From Okeania sp. KiyG1 (GTDB lineage Bacteria > Cyanobacteriota > Cyanobacteriia > Cyanobacteriales > Microcoleaceae), in contig NZ_BLZO01000187.1 in the NCBI RefSeq assembly GCF_014132355.1, forward strand, positions 62,001 to 126,000: a DNA stretch of 64,000 nt. The letters run 5' to 3'. The notes beneath the pieces were generated by a model. It worked only from the letters and a program-made list of their open reading frames with translations. It was not told the origin of the DNA and made no database searches. Positions 37,621 to 45,832 of this stretch are shown here, piece by piece; the first letter of the stretch is position 1, and every line of letters starts with the position of its first letter. A program made the translations under genes and the position numbers.

Positions 37621-37800
37621 TTGACATCCTCTCCGGCGGTCAGGCGCGGAGATTCCTACTGAACCGTAGCTCTTCGGTGGGTTGACGTTTTGCTAGCGCA
37701 AAGCTCCGCTAACACAGGCTGCTGCTACCTTGACGCTAGTCTTATGCTTGCCTCCACGTCCGTTTAATGTCTCGGACTGCCCGCCCGCGACTAATATATT
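37621..37800 (-). ncRNA. Predicted omega RNA region of the longer element
   Basis: This region overlaps the 3' end of the tnpB pseudogene and runs to the right end, ending in the terminal hairpin and TCAA. It shares GACGTGGAGGCAAGC, GTAGCAGCAGCCTGTG and CGTCAACCCACCGA with the 235-bp element. An additional TTAGCGGAGCTTTGCGCTAG palindromic insertion is present here only. Any guide would derive from sequence beyond 37620, within the interrupted gene. Confidence 0.45.
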
Positions 37801-38447
37801 GATTGCTGCATTCTCGTCTCTGTCGTGTTTGCTGCTACAGTTGAGACACTCCCATTCTCGCACCTTCAGGTCTAGCTTCCCACCTTTAAAGCCACAATTT
37901 GAGCAAACTTGAGAGGTAGGTTCAAGGGCGACTAATTACTCTAAAATCGCGACCATATTTTTCTGCTTTTCCTTCTAAAAAAGTCCTGAATGTTCTCCAG
38001 CCTAAATCAGAAATTGCTCTGGATAATTTACGGTCTCTTGGTGCGCGTTCCGCAAGCGAGCTGGCGTCGTCGCGGGGTCGCACCGCTTTTTCACCATACC
38101 AGAAACGTTGTTATACTTCTAAAACAACTGTTTGGTTTTCACGAATTATTTCAGTAGATAATTTATGTAGAAAATCTGTCAAGCGTATCTTTCAGCGTGG
38201 CATAGAATTTAGCTACTCTAATCCTGGCTTTTTCATACCTTTTAGAGCCTTTAGTTTTATGAGATAATGACAAACTTTACCTTTCTTAACTTCTTAATTC
38301 GTTTCTTTAGTGGTTTTGGTGCATCAATCTTTGTACCGTCACTGAATGTAGCAAAGGTTTTAATACCTAAATCTATACCTACTGAATTATCAGTTTTAGG
38401 TAAGATTTCTGGTTGTATTTCTACTACAAAACTTAAGAAGTATCTAT

Positions 38448-38475
38448 GTAGGGGCGAACGGCCGTTCGCCCCTAC
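38448..38475. repeat. 28-bp perfect palindrome inserted in tnpB (A)
   Basis: GTAGGGGCGAACGG followed by its exact reverse complement. On the tnpB strand it is translated in frame as VGANGRSPL between VTVIKD and RYFLSFVVE, a place where intact TnpB proteins have continuous sequence. Confidence 0.85.
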
Positions 38476-38690
38476 GTCTTTGATTACTGTTACTGATGAT
38501 GGAGCAGCAGGTAACTCTCTTGACCATACTATTTTCAGCTTTCCTATCTTTGCTAAATAGACTTTATGTTGACCAATTTTAAATCCTCACGAGTGTAAAC
38601 CTAGCAGTTTGTTTTGATTTCCTGGTTTTGAATTTAGGAGGTTTAATAGGTCTACCTTTTCTCTCACCTTTTGTCGATTTAAAAAAGTTT

Positions 38691-38718
38691 GTAGGGGCAA
38701 ACGGCCGTTTGCCCCTAC
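38691..38718. repeat. 28-bp perfect palindrome inserted in tnpB (B)
   Basis: GTAGGGGCAAACGG followed by its exact reverse complement. It differs from palindrome A by one symmetric pair of bases. Read with tnpB it gives RRGKRPFAPT between LQQSLNDLN and FFKSTKGERK, again without a stop. Confidence 0.85.
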
Positions 38719-39269
38719 GGTTTAAATCATTCAAAGATTGCTGTAATGGTATAGCAGAAACTTCTGATAACCATTCTCTGTCTTCAGTATTTTTCGATTG
38801 AGTGATAAACTGTTTTTGTAGCTGAGAATTATTGGGTTTCTTTTCTCCCGATCTATACTTTTCTTGACAACAAGCTAGGCTATCATTCCAAACCACACGG
38901 ACACAACCAAATAGCTTTGCGCTCTCGGTATTTTTGTCCCAGTGTGGGATAGATACGATACTTAAATCTAGCTTTCATAATTTGACTCTTAAACTAACAA
39001 TATGATAACATATTTCTTGAAATAAAATCAACTACTAAAAAGTCGCCCGCTTATGGGCGAGGCTTTAAACCCAATTTTCTGGTAATTTGCTTGGGTATAG
39101 TAGGGTAATTTATTTCTGGCTCTTCTGGTATATTATTTTTAAAAAATTTTGATTTATATGTGTGGCCTTGAATTGAAATAATTTTACTTACAATTTCTTT
39201 TGCTACAGGTTTATTTCGACACAATAATTGAAGTTGATAACCGTTTGACCAATCATGGTAAGAGTACAT

Positions 39270-40079
39270 TTATTTGCCTTTTTTCCAAATATAACCACCA
39301 TTATTCCAAAACAAAGATTTAATTTTAGTAGCTAAATTGTTCAAATCAGCTTTAGTAATTTTTGGCAAAGACGATTCTGGATCATCTGTTTTATCCATTA
39401 ATCTAAAGCTTATTTCTCCAGCAACAGGAGAATAACCAGGCTCTACATCTGCCATATCTTCCAAGAAATGCAAAAATACTCTTGGCTGAGTCCGTCGCGC
39501 AATGCGGTCTGGTGGAATGTAAGGCATAGTATTATTAATAGCTTCAACTGCCCGCATTCTGTCTAGCAACTGTTGCCTTAGTTCTATATAAGTACCCGCT
39601 AAAATCTCTGAATCAGATTCAACAGTCCGGTCTTTCCAGAACCGAATCACCATATATCCCCTTTCCCTAGCTTGCTCTTTAGTAAGCAAGTTTAACTTTT
39701 TAGGTCTGTTAGCTACTTCTTTCCCCCAAGGTTTTAATTTACTCGCTGCTGGTTTTTTAGCAGAAGGCAGATTTTTTTGGAATTCATATTCAAAGTCTTC
39801 AAACCATTTCTCAAAATCTATTGTGAATCCCAGGCGATCGCCTAACATATCATGGCCAGCTTTTAAAAGGCTTGACTGCTGAATAATGGATGATTCCGGG
39901 CCAATCAGATAATACCTTTGTATTTGGTCCAAATCCTTGTTTGGTGTAAATTGATACGCATCAATATTGGCCTGCTCAAATATTTCTCCACTACCAACAC
40001 TCCCACTAATTACTGTTGCTTTGTGAATATTGGAAATTTCCTCTAATATCTGCTTTTCCCAGTTATTTTGTGCTGCCAT
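39270..40079 (-). CDS. Island protein of unknown function
   Basis: This is a 269-residue protein with no hydrophobic segments. It opens with an acidic helix (AQNNWEKQILEEISNIHKAT), has a central basic region (AKKPAASKLKPWGKEV and NRPKKLNLLTKEQARERGY), and ends with FRLMDKTDDPESSLPKITKA and LFWNNGGYIWKKGK. The last motif runs straight, through an in-frame TAA, into MYSYHDWSNGYQLQLL of the next gene. The two could be one ancestral protein, since a GGYxWxKGK ... YSYxDWxxGYQL succession looks like one continuous domain. Composition suggests a structural or DNA-associated role; no family is recognised. Confidence 0.6.
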   Translation of the reverse strand: MAAQNNWEKQILEEISNIHKATVISGSVGSGEIFEQANIDAYQFTPNKDLDQIQRYYLIGPESSIIQQSSLLKAGHDMLGDRLGFTIDFEKWFEDFEYEFQKNLPSAKKPAASKLKPWGKEVANRPKKLNLLTKEQARERGYMVIRFWKDRTVESDSEILAGTYIELRQQLLDRMRAVEAINNTMPYIPPDRIARRTQPRVFLHFLEDMADVEPGYSPVAGEISFRLMDKTDDPESSLPKITKADLNNLATKIKSLFWNNGGYIWKKGK

Positions 40080-40084
40080 ATTTT

Positions 40085-41044
40085 TTATGAAGTGACAATT
40101 TGAATTGAGTCACCGAAACCTTGCCACAGGCCAGAGCGAACACCTTTACTAAAGTTGAGGATTCTTTCGTCCTTAATAATAGTTTTTTCCAGCTTATTTA
40201 CCCCATCTTCCAAACTCCACGGTTCATTGTCCTCATCTCCCCATTTAGCGATCGCCTTATCAAGACCAGGTATTAACTTCTTAACTCCGTCGGGAAAACG
40301 TTTCCACAGCTTTTTTATTGCCCTTCTACCATGCAAAAATGCGTATTTTATCGCGATTTGCAAACCCGTTTGAATACCTTGATAGGCAAAGTTTGAAACG
40401 TTTTGAAGCAGCTCTTGTCTTAACTCTGGTTTAAGCTGCCAAACCAAAGCCATTGTTCTTAAATTTATTTGAACTTTAGGCGGTGAGTTTAATCCACCTA
40501 CTGCTATAGTTGCAATTTGTCGTCCTATAAATTCTCCTGCGGGACCGTAAAGATTATTAACAGCGGTTTTAATATCTTCTAGTATCCGTTTGTCTGAGAT
40601 TTGAATATCAAATTCATACAAATTTTCAGCAGTAGTTAAAATTCCAGTAGCTAATCCTCCCAGACCACCTCCCACTACTAATGAACCGCCAACACCAAGG
40701 GAACTTACCGCTGCACCTACACCACCTGTCACCCATCCTACAGTTGCACCACCAACAAGCAGAAGTGTCCCAGCAGCTAAACCAGTCGCCACGGTTCCTG
40801 CTGCTGCTGCTAAAGGATCGTCTTTTGCCCATTGGCTGAAAATTTTACCAAACGTACCTTTTTGAATACTTTCTACTAAAGCTTTACCACCTTCTACAAC
40901 TTTATTCAAAAAGTTCCCTGCCGACACTACAGGTTTTTTTGCTAATTCAGCCAGCGGACTACCAATTTGTTTAAGCCAAGTCAGGTCTACAGGTTCTTCA
41001 CTTGTAATAGCTGAGGATAAAGTTGCTGCTGCTATAAATACCAT
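40085..41044 (-). CDS. Island protein with a glycine-rich hydrophobic core
   Basis: The central part (about residues 75-140) is strongly hydrophobic and Gly/Ala-rich (AAAAGTVATGLAAGTLLLVG, GGVGAAVSSLGVGGSLVVGG) with the look of glycine-zipper membrane hairpins. It is followed by a soluble, basic C-terminal half (YAFLHGRRAIKKLWKRFPDG). Such proteins occur among phage tape-measure, ejection or pore-forming toxin-like proteins; which of these applies cannot be decided. The ATG at 41044 overlaps the stop of the upstream gene by one base. Function unknown. Confidence 0.6.
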   Translation of the reverse strand: MVFIAAATLSSAITSEEPVDLTWLKQIGSPLAELAKKPVVSAGNFLNKVVEGGKALVESIQKGTFGKIFSQWAKDDPLAAAAGTVATGLAAGTLLLVGGATVGWVTGGVGAAVSSLGVGGSLVVGGGLGGLATGILTTAENLYEFDIQISDKRILEDIKTAVNNLYGPAGEFIGRQIATIAVGGLNSPPKVQINLRTMALVWQLKPELRQELLQNVSNFAYQGIQTGLQIAIKYAFLHGRRAIKKLWKRFPDGVKKLIPGLDKAIAKWGDEDNEPWSLEDGVNKLEKTIIKDERILNFSKGVRSGLWQGFGDSIQIVTS

Positions 41045-41448
41045 TATTTCTTGCTTTTACTATTTTTTTGACCACCTCCAAATCCTTTAGAGCCAGGAGT
41101 AGCAATGTCTACTTTTTTCTTTGTACTAACTTTTTTCAACTCTGGCTGTTGGTCTTTATCCGTTTTGGTTTGCTGTTTCACATTTGTCATGCCAGAAAAA
41201 TCATTCTCTAATTGTTGTCTATAGGTTTTTAAATCCTTACTTCCGTCTGTTCCTCCAGCATATTGCATATCTCTAATCATTAATGCTCGCTCTCCATATT
41301 GCATGGCAATTAATCCTTGTAATCTTACTTCCAATAAGTCAGATATTGCCTGGACTTTTTCCTCTGGAGTTCTGGGATTGGATGTTTGAGAAGCGTTATT
41401 AAAATTTGGATTACCGTAAGGTCTAGTTTTATATTGTTTGATTACCAT
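41044..41448 (-). CDS. Small basic island protein
   Basis: This 134-residue protein has a disordered N-terminus (KTRPYGNPNFNNASQTSNPR), a central helix (EEKVQAISDLLEVRLQGLIA) and a Lys-rich tail (VSTKKKVDIATPGSKGFGGG, then QKNSKSKK). No family is recognised. The gene is packed with no spacing between its neighbours (stop overlaps the next start; 3 bp from the previous stop), so it belongs to the same transcription unit. Confidence 0.6.
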   Translation of the reverse strand: MVIKQYKTRPYGNPNFNNASQTSNPRTPEEKVQAISDLLEVRLQGLIAMQYGERALMIRDMQYAGGTDGSKDLKTYRQQLENDFSGMTNVKQQTKTDKDQQPELKKVSTKKKVDIATPGSKGFGGGQKNSKSKK

Positions 41449-41451
41449 ACT

Positions 41452-42069
41452 TTAATTTTCCAACCATTTTAAAATATTATCTTTGATAAGATTAAAACCC
41501 TGCTTTGACAAATTACCAAATTTATCAATATAGTTTCTTTTGTTGTAATTATTTAATGGCGATAAATCTACTATTCTGTCAAATTCAGTCAACATTTGTA
41601 TTGCTTTATTCGGCAAATTTAATTGTTTATCGTAATAATGCGCTCTTACTGGAAGTAATACTATCTTAGGGTTTTGTTGATAATAATAGTCAATCATTTG
41701 CATCCAGTTTTCAAAAAGAAAATCTATATCGCTTACTGACAAATTCTTCCACCATTCATCATTGTAAAACCCTTTGCTATCAGGTTTATGACGATAAGAG
41801 GTTGTGCGTAAATCAATATCTTTTCTTTGTAAATTTTTGATAAATTCAATTTCTTTACAACCAGCTAAGGGATAGGTGCAATGAAAAAATATTACATCAA
41901 AAGTTTCGTATCTACGAAACGCCTGCTTGATAGAACTGTCATTAATGGGCAATCCATCAACTTTATGTTTAATACTGTCATTTAAGTAAATCGAATTTTG
42001 AGCAGAACTATCTCCGAAAAACATAAAAGTTTTATTTTTCAATGATTTGCTCAATGTTACTAATGTCAT
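41452..42069 (-). CDS. Possible SGNH-hydrolase-like island protein
   Basis: The product starts with a strand and FMFFGDSSAQNSIY, reminiscent of block I (GDS) of SGNH/GDSL hydrolases, has IFFHCTYPLAG and KIVLLPVRAHYYD strands, and ends NYIDKFGNLSKQGFNLI where block V (DxxH) is expected. The His is replaced, so activity is doubtful. The length of 205 aa fits the family. The match is weak and by shape only. The start overlaps the upstream gene by 38 bp; an internal ATG at 42024 would avoid the overlap. Confidence 0.5.
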   Translation of the reverse strand: MTLVTLSKSLKNKTFMFFGDSSAQNSIYLNDSIKHKVDGLPINDSSIKQAFRRYETFDVIFFHCTYPLAGCKEIEFIKNLQRKDIDLRTTSYRHKPDSKGFYNDEWWKNLSVSDIDFLFENWMQMIDYYYQQNPKIVLLPVRAHYYDKQLNLPNKAIQMLTEFDRIVDLSPLNNYNKRNYIDKFGNLSKQGFNLIKDNILKWLEN

Positions 42070-43780
42070 TTTGATTTAGAGCCTCAATTAAAGTAGGTTC
42101 ATCATCATTATACCCCTCATAACGAAAGGTTTGAGTTGAGGATTGAACAAACTTAGGTAAAAGAGTTTCCAGTTTTTCTTCAGTATTTAAAACTTTCTCT
42201 GTGACTTTTTCAACTTTTTTACCTTTTCTCTTTTTAGTAACTTTATTTTTATATAATGCTTGAATATTAAAAGGCATTGTTATTTTGAATGACTTGTCCT
42301 TCAATGGCATTCCTAAAAATACCATAATATCTCGGATACTTTTGGTAGCTTCTGTTGTTATCCTGGTAATCTGAGACAAGGCTATACCAAATGCTCCTAA
42401 TATTCTCAGGATAGCTTCGTTATTAGTATCGTTTTTATAGCTATTTTCCAATATTTGTTTAATGGCTGCATGAGCATTTACAGTTTTTGTGTTCAAAGCT
42501 TGTTTTCCGGCTTTAAGTAAATTAGCATCGCTAATTTCGGCTTTGACTGGATGTATACCTAAGTGATCGCCCATTCTTACTAAAAATTCGAAGATTTTTA
42601 AGTAATTTGTAGCTAAATAATAGCCCTTTCCTTCCATAGAAATTAATCTATTAGGAGCTGAAAAACCTTCATCAATCAACTCGTCAGGTGCCAATACATC
42701 ATAAATTTCCTCAATCATTTTACAGCATCTTTTATCCATATCTTCATCCTCTGGATCATCTTTTTTCTCCCCACCATTATAGTTAATTCCTTTTCTCGTG
42801 GGAAAGCCTTTTTCAGTTATGCGATAATCTTGCAAATCCATCTTAGGATAAGTATATTTGTAATTATAAGCATCAGGTCTGCCTTCTACTGGATAAGTGA
42901 AATAGAAATCCTCTAGCTCTTCTTGTACTTTATTGCTTCTTCTCATCCACCTTTGTATTTGCCATTTTTCGCCTTTCAAGAATATGTCATTAATACGGAG
43001 TGCAGAATCAACAAAATTGAATCTATAACGCCAACGTAGAACGTCATTAATATTAAGAACTGGAATAGTGCGAGTATCAGATGATGTCCTTATTCGTGGA
43101 TATCCTGGTCTTACCAACATCCTTGGGTAGCCAGAAACTGGCTGATAATACCTTTCTTCCAAGTTATACAAGTTGAAACTTACTGTAGCAGATTCTTTAT
43201 AACGTTCAACGCTTGTTATTTGACCTGAATAACTAGAATACTGATCGATCATGCTTCCGGTAAACAGTCCTTGAAAATTACAAGTTCCGCTTCTTCTGTT
43301 AACATCCATAGTCAGCAACCAATATCCGTAATCCCATAGCTCACCTGGTAAGTTAGCTTCTACTTCTCCTTTTCTTTCCGACGGTCTTTCTCCTTCCGGT
43401 GGTAATTTCTTCTGCTCTTTCTCCTGTTCCTTTTCCTCGTCACAATCAGGAATTTTTCTAACTTCCGTGTGAGTTACTTGTCCAGCAATCTTGTAAGTCA
43501 ATACTACGGTACACTCATCGCGCGCGCTTTCAATCTCATACAAACCAAAAGCATAACTAACTTTGGAGTTGTTTAATTCCCCTAAATCTAACTCTACTGC
43601 AGCAATCCCAATTCCTAGAGAAATTTTTATGCCATCAGCACCGAAAATCACAGACGCTCCAATCCCCGCCTTTTCCCACCCAAGAGTAACCTCCCCTCCT
43701 TGGGCATCAACTTCAAAATTTTCAGACAGCCCTTTTCCTTGTCGCTTTTTCCCTTTTCTCCCCGCCCTACCTTTTGCCAT
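42032..43780 (-). CDS. Large island protein of unknown function
   Basis: This 582-residue protein has a very basic start (MAKGRAGRKGKKRQGKG), a beta-rich N-terminal region (GGEVTLGWEKAGIGASVIFG), a charged Glu/Lys linker (EEKEQEKEQKKLPPEGERP), and a central domain (LPGELWDYGYWLLTMDVNRR) followed by aromatic-rich beta sequence (YRFNFVDSALRINDIFLKGE). It ends in an alpha-helical region (KQALNTKTVNAHAAIKQILE). I do not recognise it. Its size, composition and position in a one-direction run suggest a virion-type structural protein, which is inference. Confidence 0.6.
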   Translation of the reverse strand: MAKGRAGRKGKKRQGKGLSENFEVDAQGGEVTLGWEKAGIGASVIFGADGIKISLGIGIAAVELDLGELNNSKVSYAFGLYEIESARDECTVVLTYKIAGQVTHTEVRKIPDCDEEKEQEKEQKKLPPEGERPSERKGEVEANLPGELWDYGYWLLTMDVNRRSGTCNFQGLFTGSMIDQYSSYSGQITSVERYKESATVSFNLYNLEERYYQPVSGYPRMLVRPGYPRIRTSSDTRTIPVLNINDVLRWRYRFNFVDSALRINDIFLKGEKWQIQRWMRRSNKVQEELEDFYFTYPVEGRPDAYNYKYTYPKMDLQDYRITEKGFPTRKGINYNGGEKKDDPEDEDMDKRCCKMIEEIYDVLAPDELIDEGFSAPNRLISMEGKGYYLATNYLKIFEFLVRMGDHLGIHPVKAEISDANLLKAGKQALNTKTVNAHAAIKQILENSYKNDTNNEAILRILGAFGIALSQITRITTEATKSIRDIMVFLGMPLKDKSFKITMPFNIQALYKNKVTKKRKGKKVEKVTEKVLNTEEKLETLLPKFVQSSTQTFRYEGYNDDEPTLIEALNQNDISNIEQIIEK

Positions 43781-43794
43781 ACTATCAATTCAAA

Positions 43795-44700
43795 TCAATA
43801 AAATTCTTGAAAAGTGACTCGACCAGCACTTTTATCTCTAATGCAATATAACCTTTGAGGTAAGTAATATTTAGTCGCAGTTTTAATCCAATGATGATTG
43901 CCTCCACCACTCCAAAACGCTTTTTCAAAATCTACACTCAAACTTTCCCTGGGTTCAAGGAACGGCGCATTGACCGAGGCTGCACTTCCGGTGTTTGAAA
44001 ACCTAAAGTATACCCTGCTGTTTGCTTCATTGCACAAATACAACATTTTTCGTGTTGGGCGACTTCCTAGTACAAGAGTGGGAGTGTTTTCAACTATTAT
44101 GCTTCCTGCGTTTTCTGACAAACTTTCTGTCGGCTCAGTTTCAAAGTAGGTGATAGTTCCTGAATAGCCGCCATTAATTTCGGCGATATCAAAATCTCCC
44201 AAAACTCCATCTATACTTACTCCTACCTGATATCGAATATCGCTATACAATATTTCTGCATTTCTGAGTAAGTAGGGGTCAAAAAGATTGAGATACCCAT
44301 ATTGACCCAAGTTATAAAGAAATTCTCCCGCTTTTGGCATTCCCCAATCTTCACTTCCCCACTTGGTATGAATCATCAGTTCAACGGCGTGCTTTGATTT
44401 AACGTTGAATTTTCGCTTGAAATCGAAATACTTGGTTTGCTTCTGTAAATTTGTTTCGCGTAACTCGTTTACTTTGGGTAAATTTTCTGAATTAATCTTA
44501 CTAAGGCTTGTAATATAATAGTCGCATTGTAAATATTCTAGTTGACCTTTGAATACATAGTCAATACTGTTCTGTGGTTGGTGAAATTGAGCGATTGCTG
44601 CCCAATTTATCAATGTCATGATTTCACCAGGCACAGTATCTTTATTCAATCTCAGTGGTCGAATATGACCACAGATTTCCCGTTTAACTCCTTCTCTCAT
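43795..44700 (-). CDS. Island protein with a beta-sandwich-like C-terminus
   Basis: The frame is open from 44799, but the ATG at 44700 avoids a 92-bp overlap with the upstream gene. The 301-residue product (MREGVKREICGHIRPLRLNK) contains an aromatic central domain (TKWGSEDWGMPKAGEFLYNL, YGYLNLFDPYLLRNAEILYS). Its C-terminal module reads RKMLYLCNEANSRVYFRFSN, APFLEPRESLSVDF; this arrangement of strands resembles small carbohydrate- or tail-associated beta-sandwich modules of phage proteins. The resemblance is structural intuition only. No family name can be given. Confidence 0.55.
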   Translation of the reverse strand: MREGVKREICGHIRPLRLNKDTVPGEIMTLINWAAIAQFHQPQNSIDYVFKGQLEYLQCDYYITSLSKINSENLPKVNELRETNLQKQTKYFDFKRKFNVKSKHAVELMIHTKWGSEDWGMPKAGEFLYNLGQYGYLNLFDPYLLRNAEILYSDIRYQVGVSIDGVLGDFDIAEINGGYSGTITYFETEPTESLSENAGSIIVENTPTLVLGSRPTRKMLYLCNEANSRVYFRFSNTGSAASVNAPFLEPRESLSVDFEKAFWSGGGNHHWIKTATKYYLPQRLYCIRDKSAGRVTFQEFY

Positions 44701-44707
44701 CTTGCAA

Positions 44708-45193
44708 TCAAAAACCCCCAAGCGTAAAAGTGCCACCTTGCTCGGGTGTCTCAGTGTTAGGTTGATAATCGGTGATAATACAGGTATCGCCAAAACCACT
44801 AAAAGTGTTAGTCGCAGTAAATCGACCGACTAAAAGATTGTAGTAAGGTTTTACCTCCAGAGTGCCTCCAGATACGCTGTCAGTCTTTCCACCATAGGTG
44901 AAACACTCCCCTAAATCACCTTTTCCGCTCAATAAAGTAGGAACATCTATGTTCAAAAAATTATGAATTCCCACATGAAATAGCATCCTTAACAATTCAT
45001 CAAACTTGATAAACTGCATTTCTATCTTGTTACCAATAAAGCTAGTACTGCTAGTGCTGACGTTAAAAGAAATTTTTTTTCCTGGGGTGAACCCATTGAT
45101 TACAAATATTTTATATCCAGGTATAAAATCGTCATGCGGTATGTGTTCGCAGACAAGACCGGAGCAGTTTACCCTGATGAATTGCAGCCTCAA
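44708..45193 (-). CDS. Island protein of unknown function (5' end uncertain)
   Basis: The frame is open for 161 codons with a TTG at 45193 as the only candidate initiator before Met58, and that start overlaps the divergent gene at 45134 by 60 bp. The content is beta-rich (KISFNVSTSSTSFIGNKIEM, CFTYGGKTDSVSGGTLEVKP, YYNLLVGRFTATNTFSGFGD). It is the first gene of the minus-strand run. The true start could be a non-canonical codon near 45130. Function unknown. Confidence 0.5.
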   Translation of the reverse strand: MRLQFIRVNCSGLVCEHIPHDDFIPGYKIFVINGFTPGKKISFNVSTSSTSFIGNKIEMQFIKFDELLRMLFHVGIHNFLNIDVPTLLSGKGDLGECFTYGGKTDSVSGGTLEVKPYYNLLVGRFTATNTFSGFGDTCIITDYQPNTETPEQGGTFTLGGF

Positions 45194-45640
45194 CTAAACC
45201 CAACAGTTAATACCTTTTACTATCGGCAGCTTTCAAGGTTAGACAACTTGTTCCAAATCACAGGTAGTTATGTGGCAAGGAACATTCAGCAAATTCCTGT
45301 CGCGACATTGAATGACTATAATACTGCCAACGGCACAACTTTCACCCAAGAAACAATGGAAAAGCTGATTTTACCAATCACCAATGGAAACAGTACGGAT
45401 GTTCCACTAACTTTAGCAGCAGAACATGAGTGGAGGAACCTTGACAATGGGAGTGTAATTGAATGGCTGGAGCCATTTGCTGCAGCATGGAGAGCGACTT
45501 CAAAATATATTGACTTTAAATATCAAAAAGGTCAATACGCAACACTTTTTGGAAATACTTTGGAGTGGGATATTAAAGTAAGTTTCCAAGGTCTAGTACA
45601 TCTAACAAATGAGGAAGTTGCTGCCCTCGCTGGCGGTTAA
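45134..45640 (+). CDS. Island protein of unknown function
   Basis: This 168-residue protein is transcribed away from the minus-strand run. It reads MRYVFADKTGAVYPDELQPQ, then NNG-rich beta segments (ATLNDYNTANGTTFTQETME, EWRNLDNGSVIEWLEPFAAA) and ends VSFQGLVHLTNEEVAALAGG. An AGG 14 bases upstream is a weak ribosome site. Composition suggests a structural component, but no family is recognised. It is followed by an inverted repeat and the C39-like peptidase gene. Confidence 0.6.
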   Translation: MRYVFADKTGAVYPDELQPQLNPTVNTFYYRQLSRLDNLFQITGSYVARNIQQIPVATLNDYNTANGTTFTQETMEKLILPITNGNSTDVPLTLAAEHEWRNLDNGSVIEWLEPFAAAWRATSKYIDFKYQKGQYATLFGNTLEWDIKVSFQGLVHLTNEEVAALAGG

Positions 45641-45652
45641 ACAGTTTAAAAG

Positions 45653-45688
45653 GGTGTCTAGTGACTTGTCTAGTAGTGACTAGACACC
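45653..45688. promoter_or_regulatory. Inverted repeat GGTGTCTAGT/ACTAGACACC
   Basis: GGTGTCTAGT (45653-45662) and ACTAGACACC (45679-45688) flank a 16-base loop that contains TGTCTAGTA. The same core (TGTCTAGTA ... TACTAGACA) recurs in the spacer 52015-52058 of this island. It could be a terminator for the gene ending at 45640 or a shared operator. Confidence 0.45.
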
Positions 45689-45832
45689 AAGTTAACAAGT
45701 ACTTATAATCCAATAATAATCAGTGTTTGACTTTTAGAAAAAGGAAAAGTCAAGCTTCACAAACTGCCAAGGTTAATAGCCAAGACTGCTTGGTGTCTTG
45801 GTAGTTCTTAGTTGAAACAGGAAATATTAATC

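Larger units (their letters stand above)
37693..38978 (-). pseudogene. tnpB: TnpB-family RNA-guided nuclease (OrfB), degenerate
   Basis: Pieces can be read in order on the minus strand: MKARFKYRIYPTLGQKYRER at the start, a frameshift, VRVVWNDSLACCQEKYRSGE, SAIPLQQSLNDL, GIDLGIKTFATFSDGTKI (first RuvC Asp), TVVLEV followed by a stop (the position of the RuvC Glu motif), AISDLGWRTFRTFL, and the zinc ribbon CSNCGFKGG ... [15 protein letters not shown] with the last catalytic Asp. Several frameshifts and stops make it inactive. Two 28-bp palindromes (38448-38475 and 38691-38718) sit within the coding part without breaking the frame locally. Confidence 0.88.
37621..39081 (-). mobile_element. IS608-like element with degenerate tnpB, 1461 bp
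   Basis: On the minus strand the element begins directly after TTAC (39085-39082) and ends with TCAA (37624-37621). The left-end hairpin is CGCCC-ATAAGC-GGGCG and the right-end hairpin is CTCCG-C-GCC ... CCGGAG followed by AGGATGTCAA, both matching the 235-bp element at 34744. No tnpA (Y1 transposase) is present, so movement would need a TnpA in trans. Its tnpB is a pseudogene. Confidence 0.88.
37470..39269 (-). pseudogene. Island gene of unknown function interrupted by a 1.46-kb IS608-like element
   Basis: The 5' part (39269-39082) encodes MYSYHDWSNGYQLQLLCRNK ... PTIPKQIT, and the 3' part (37620-37470) encodes VLGKQITEPRHRPIADVKFQ ... LPNLVNL. Joining 39082 to 37620 keeps the frame, giving about 112 residues. 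The gene also starts immediately after and in frame with the TAA stop of the upstream gene (TAA ATG at 39272-39267), so the ancestral gene may have been one longer protein. The IS adds eight codons (RKLGLKPR and a Pro) before a stop at its left end. Confidence 0.7.

Noticed and set aside
38267-38896. ORFs of 97 and 105 codons over the IS element
   Set aside because: The plus-strand one is antisense of tnpB; the minus-strand one is a piece of the tnpB pseudogene with an embedded palindrome, not a separate gene.
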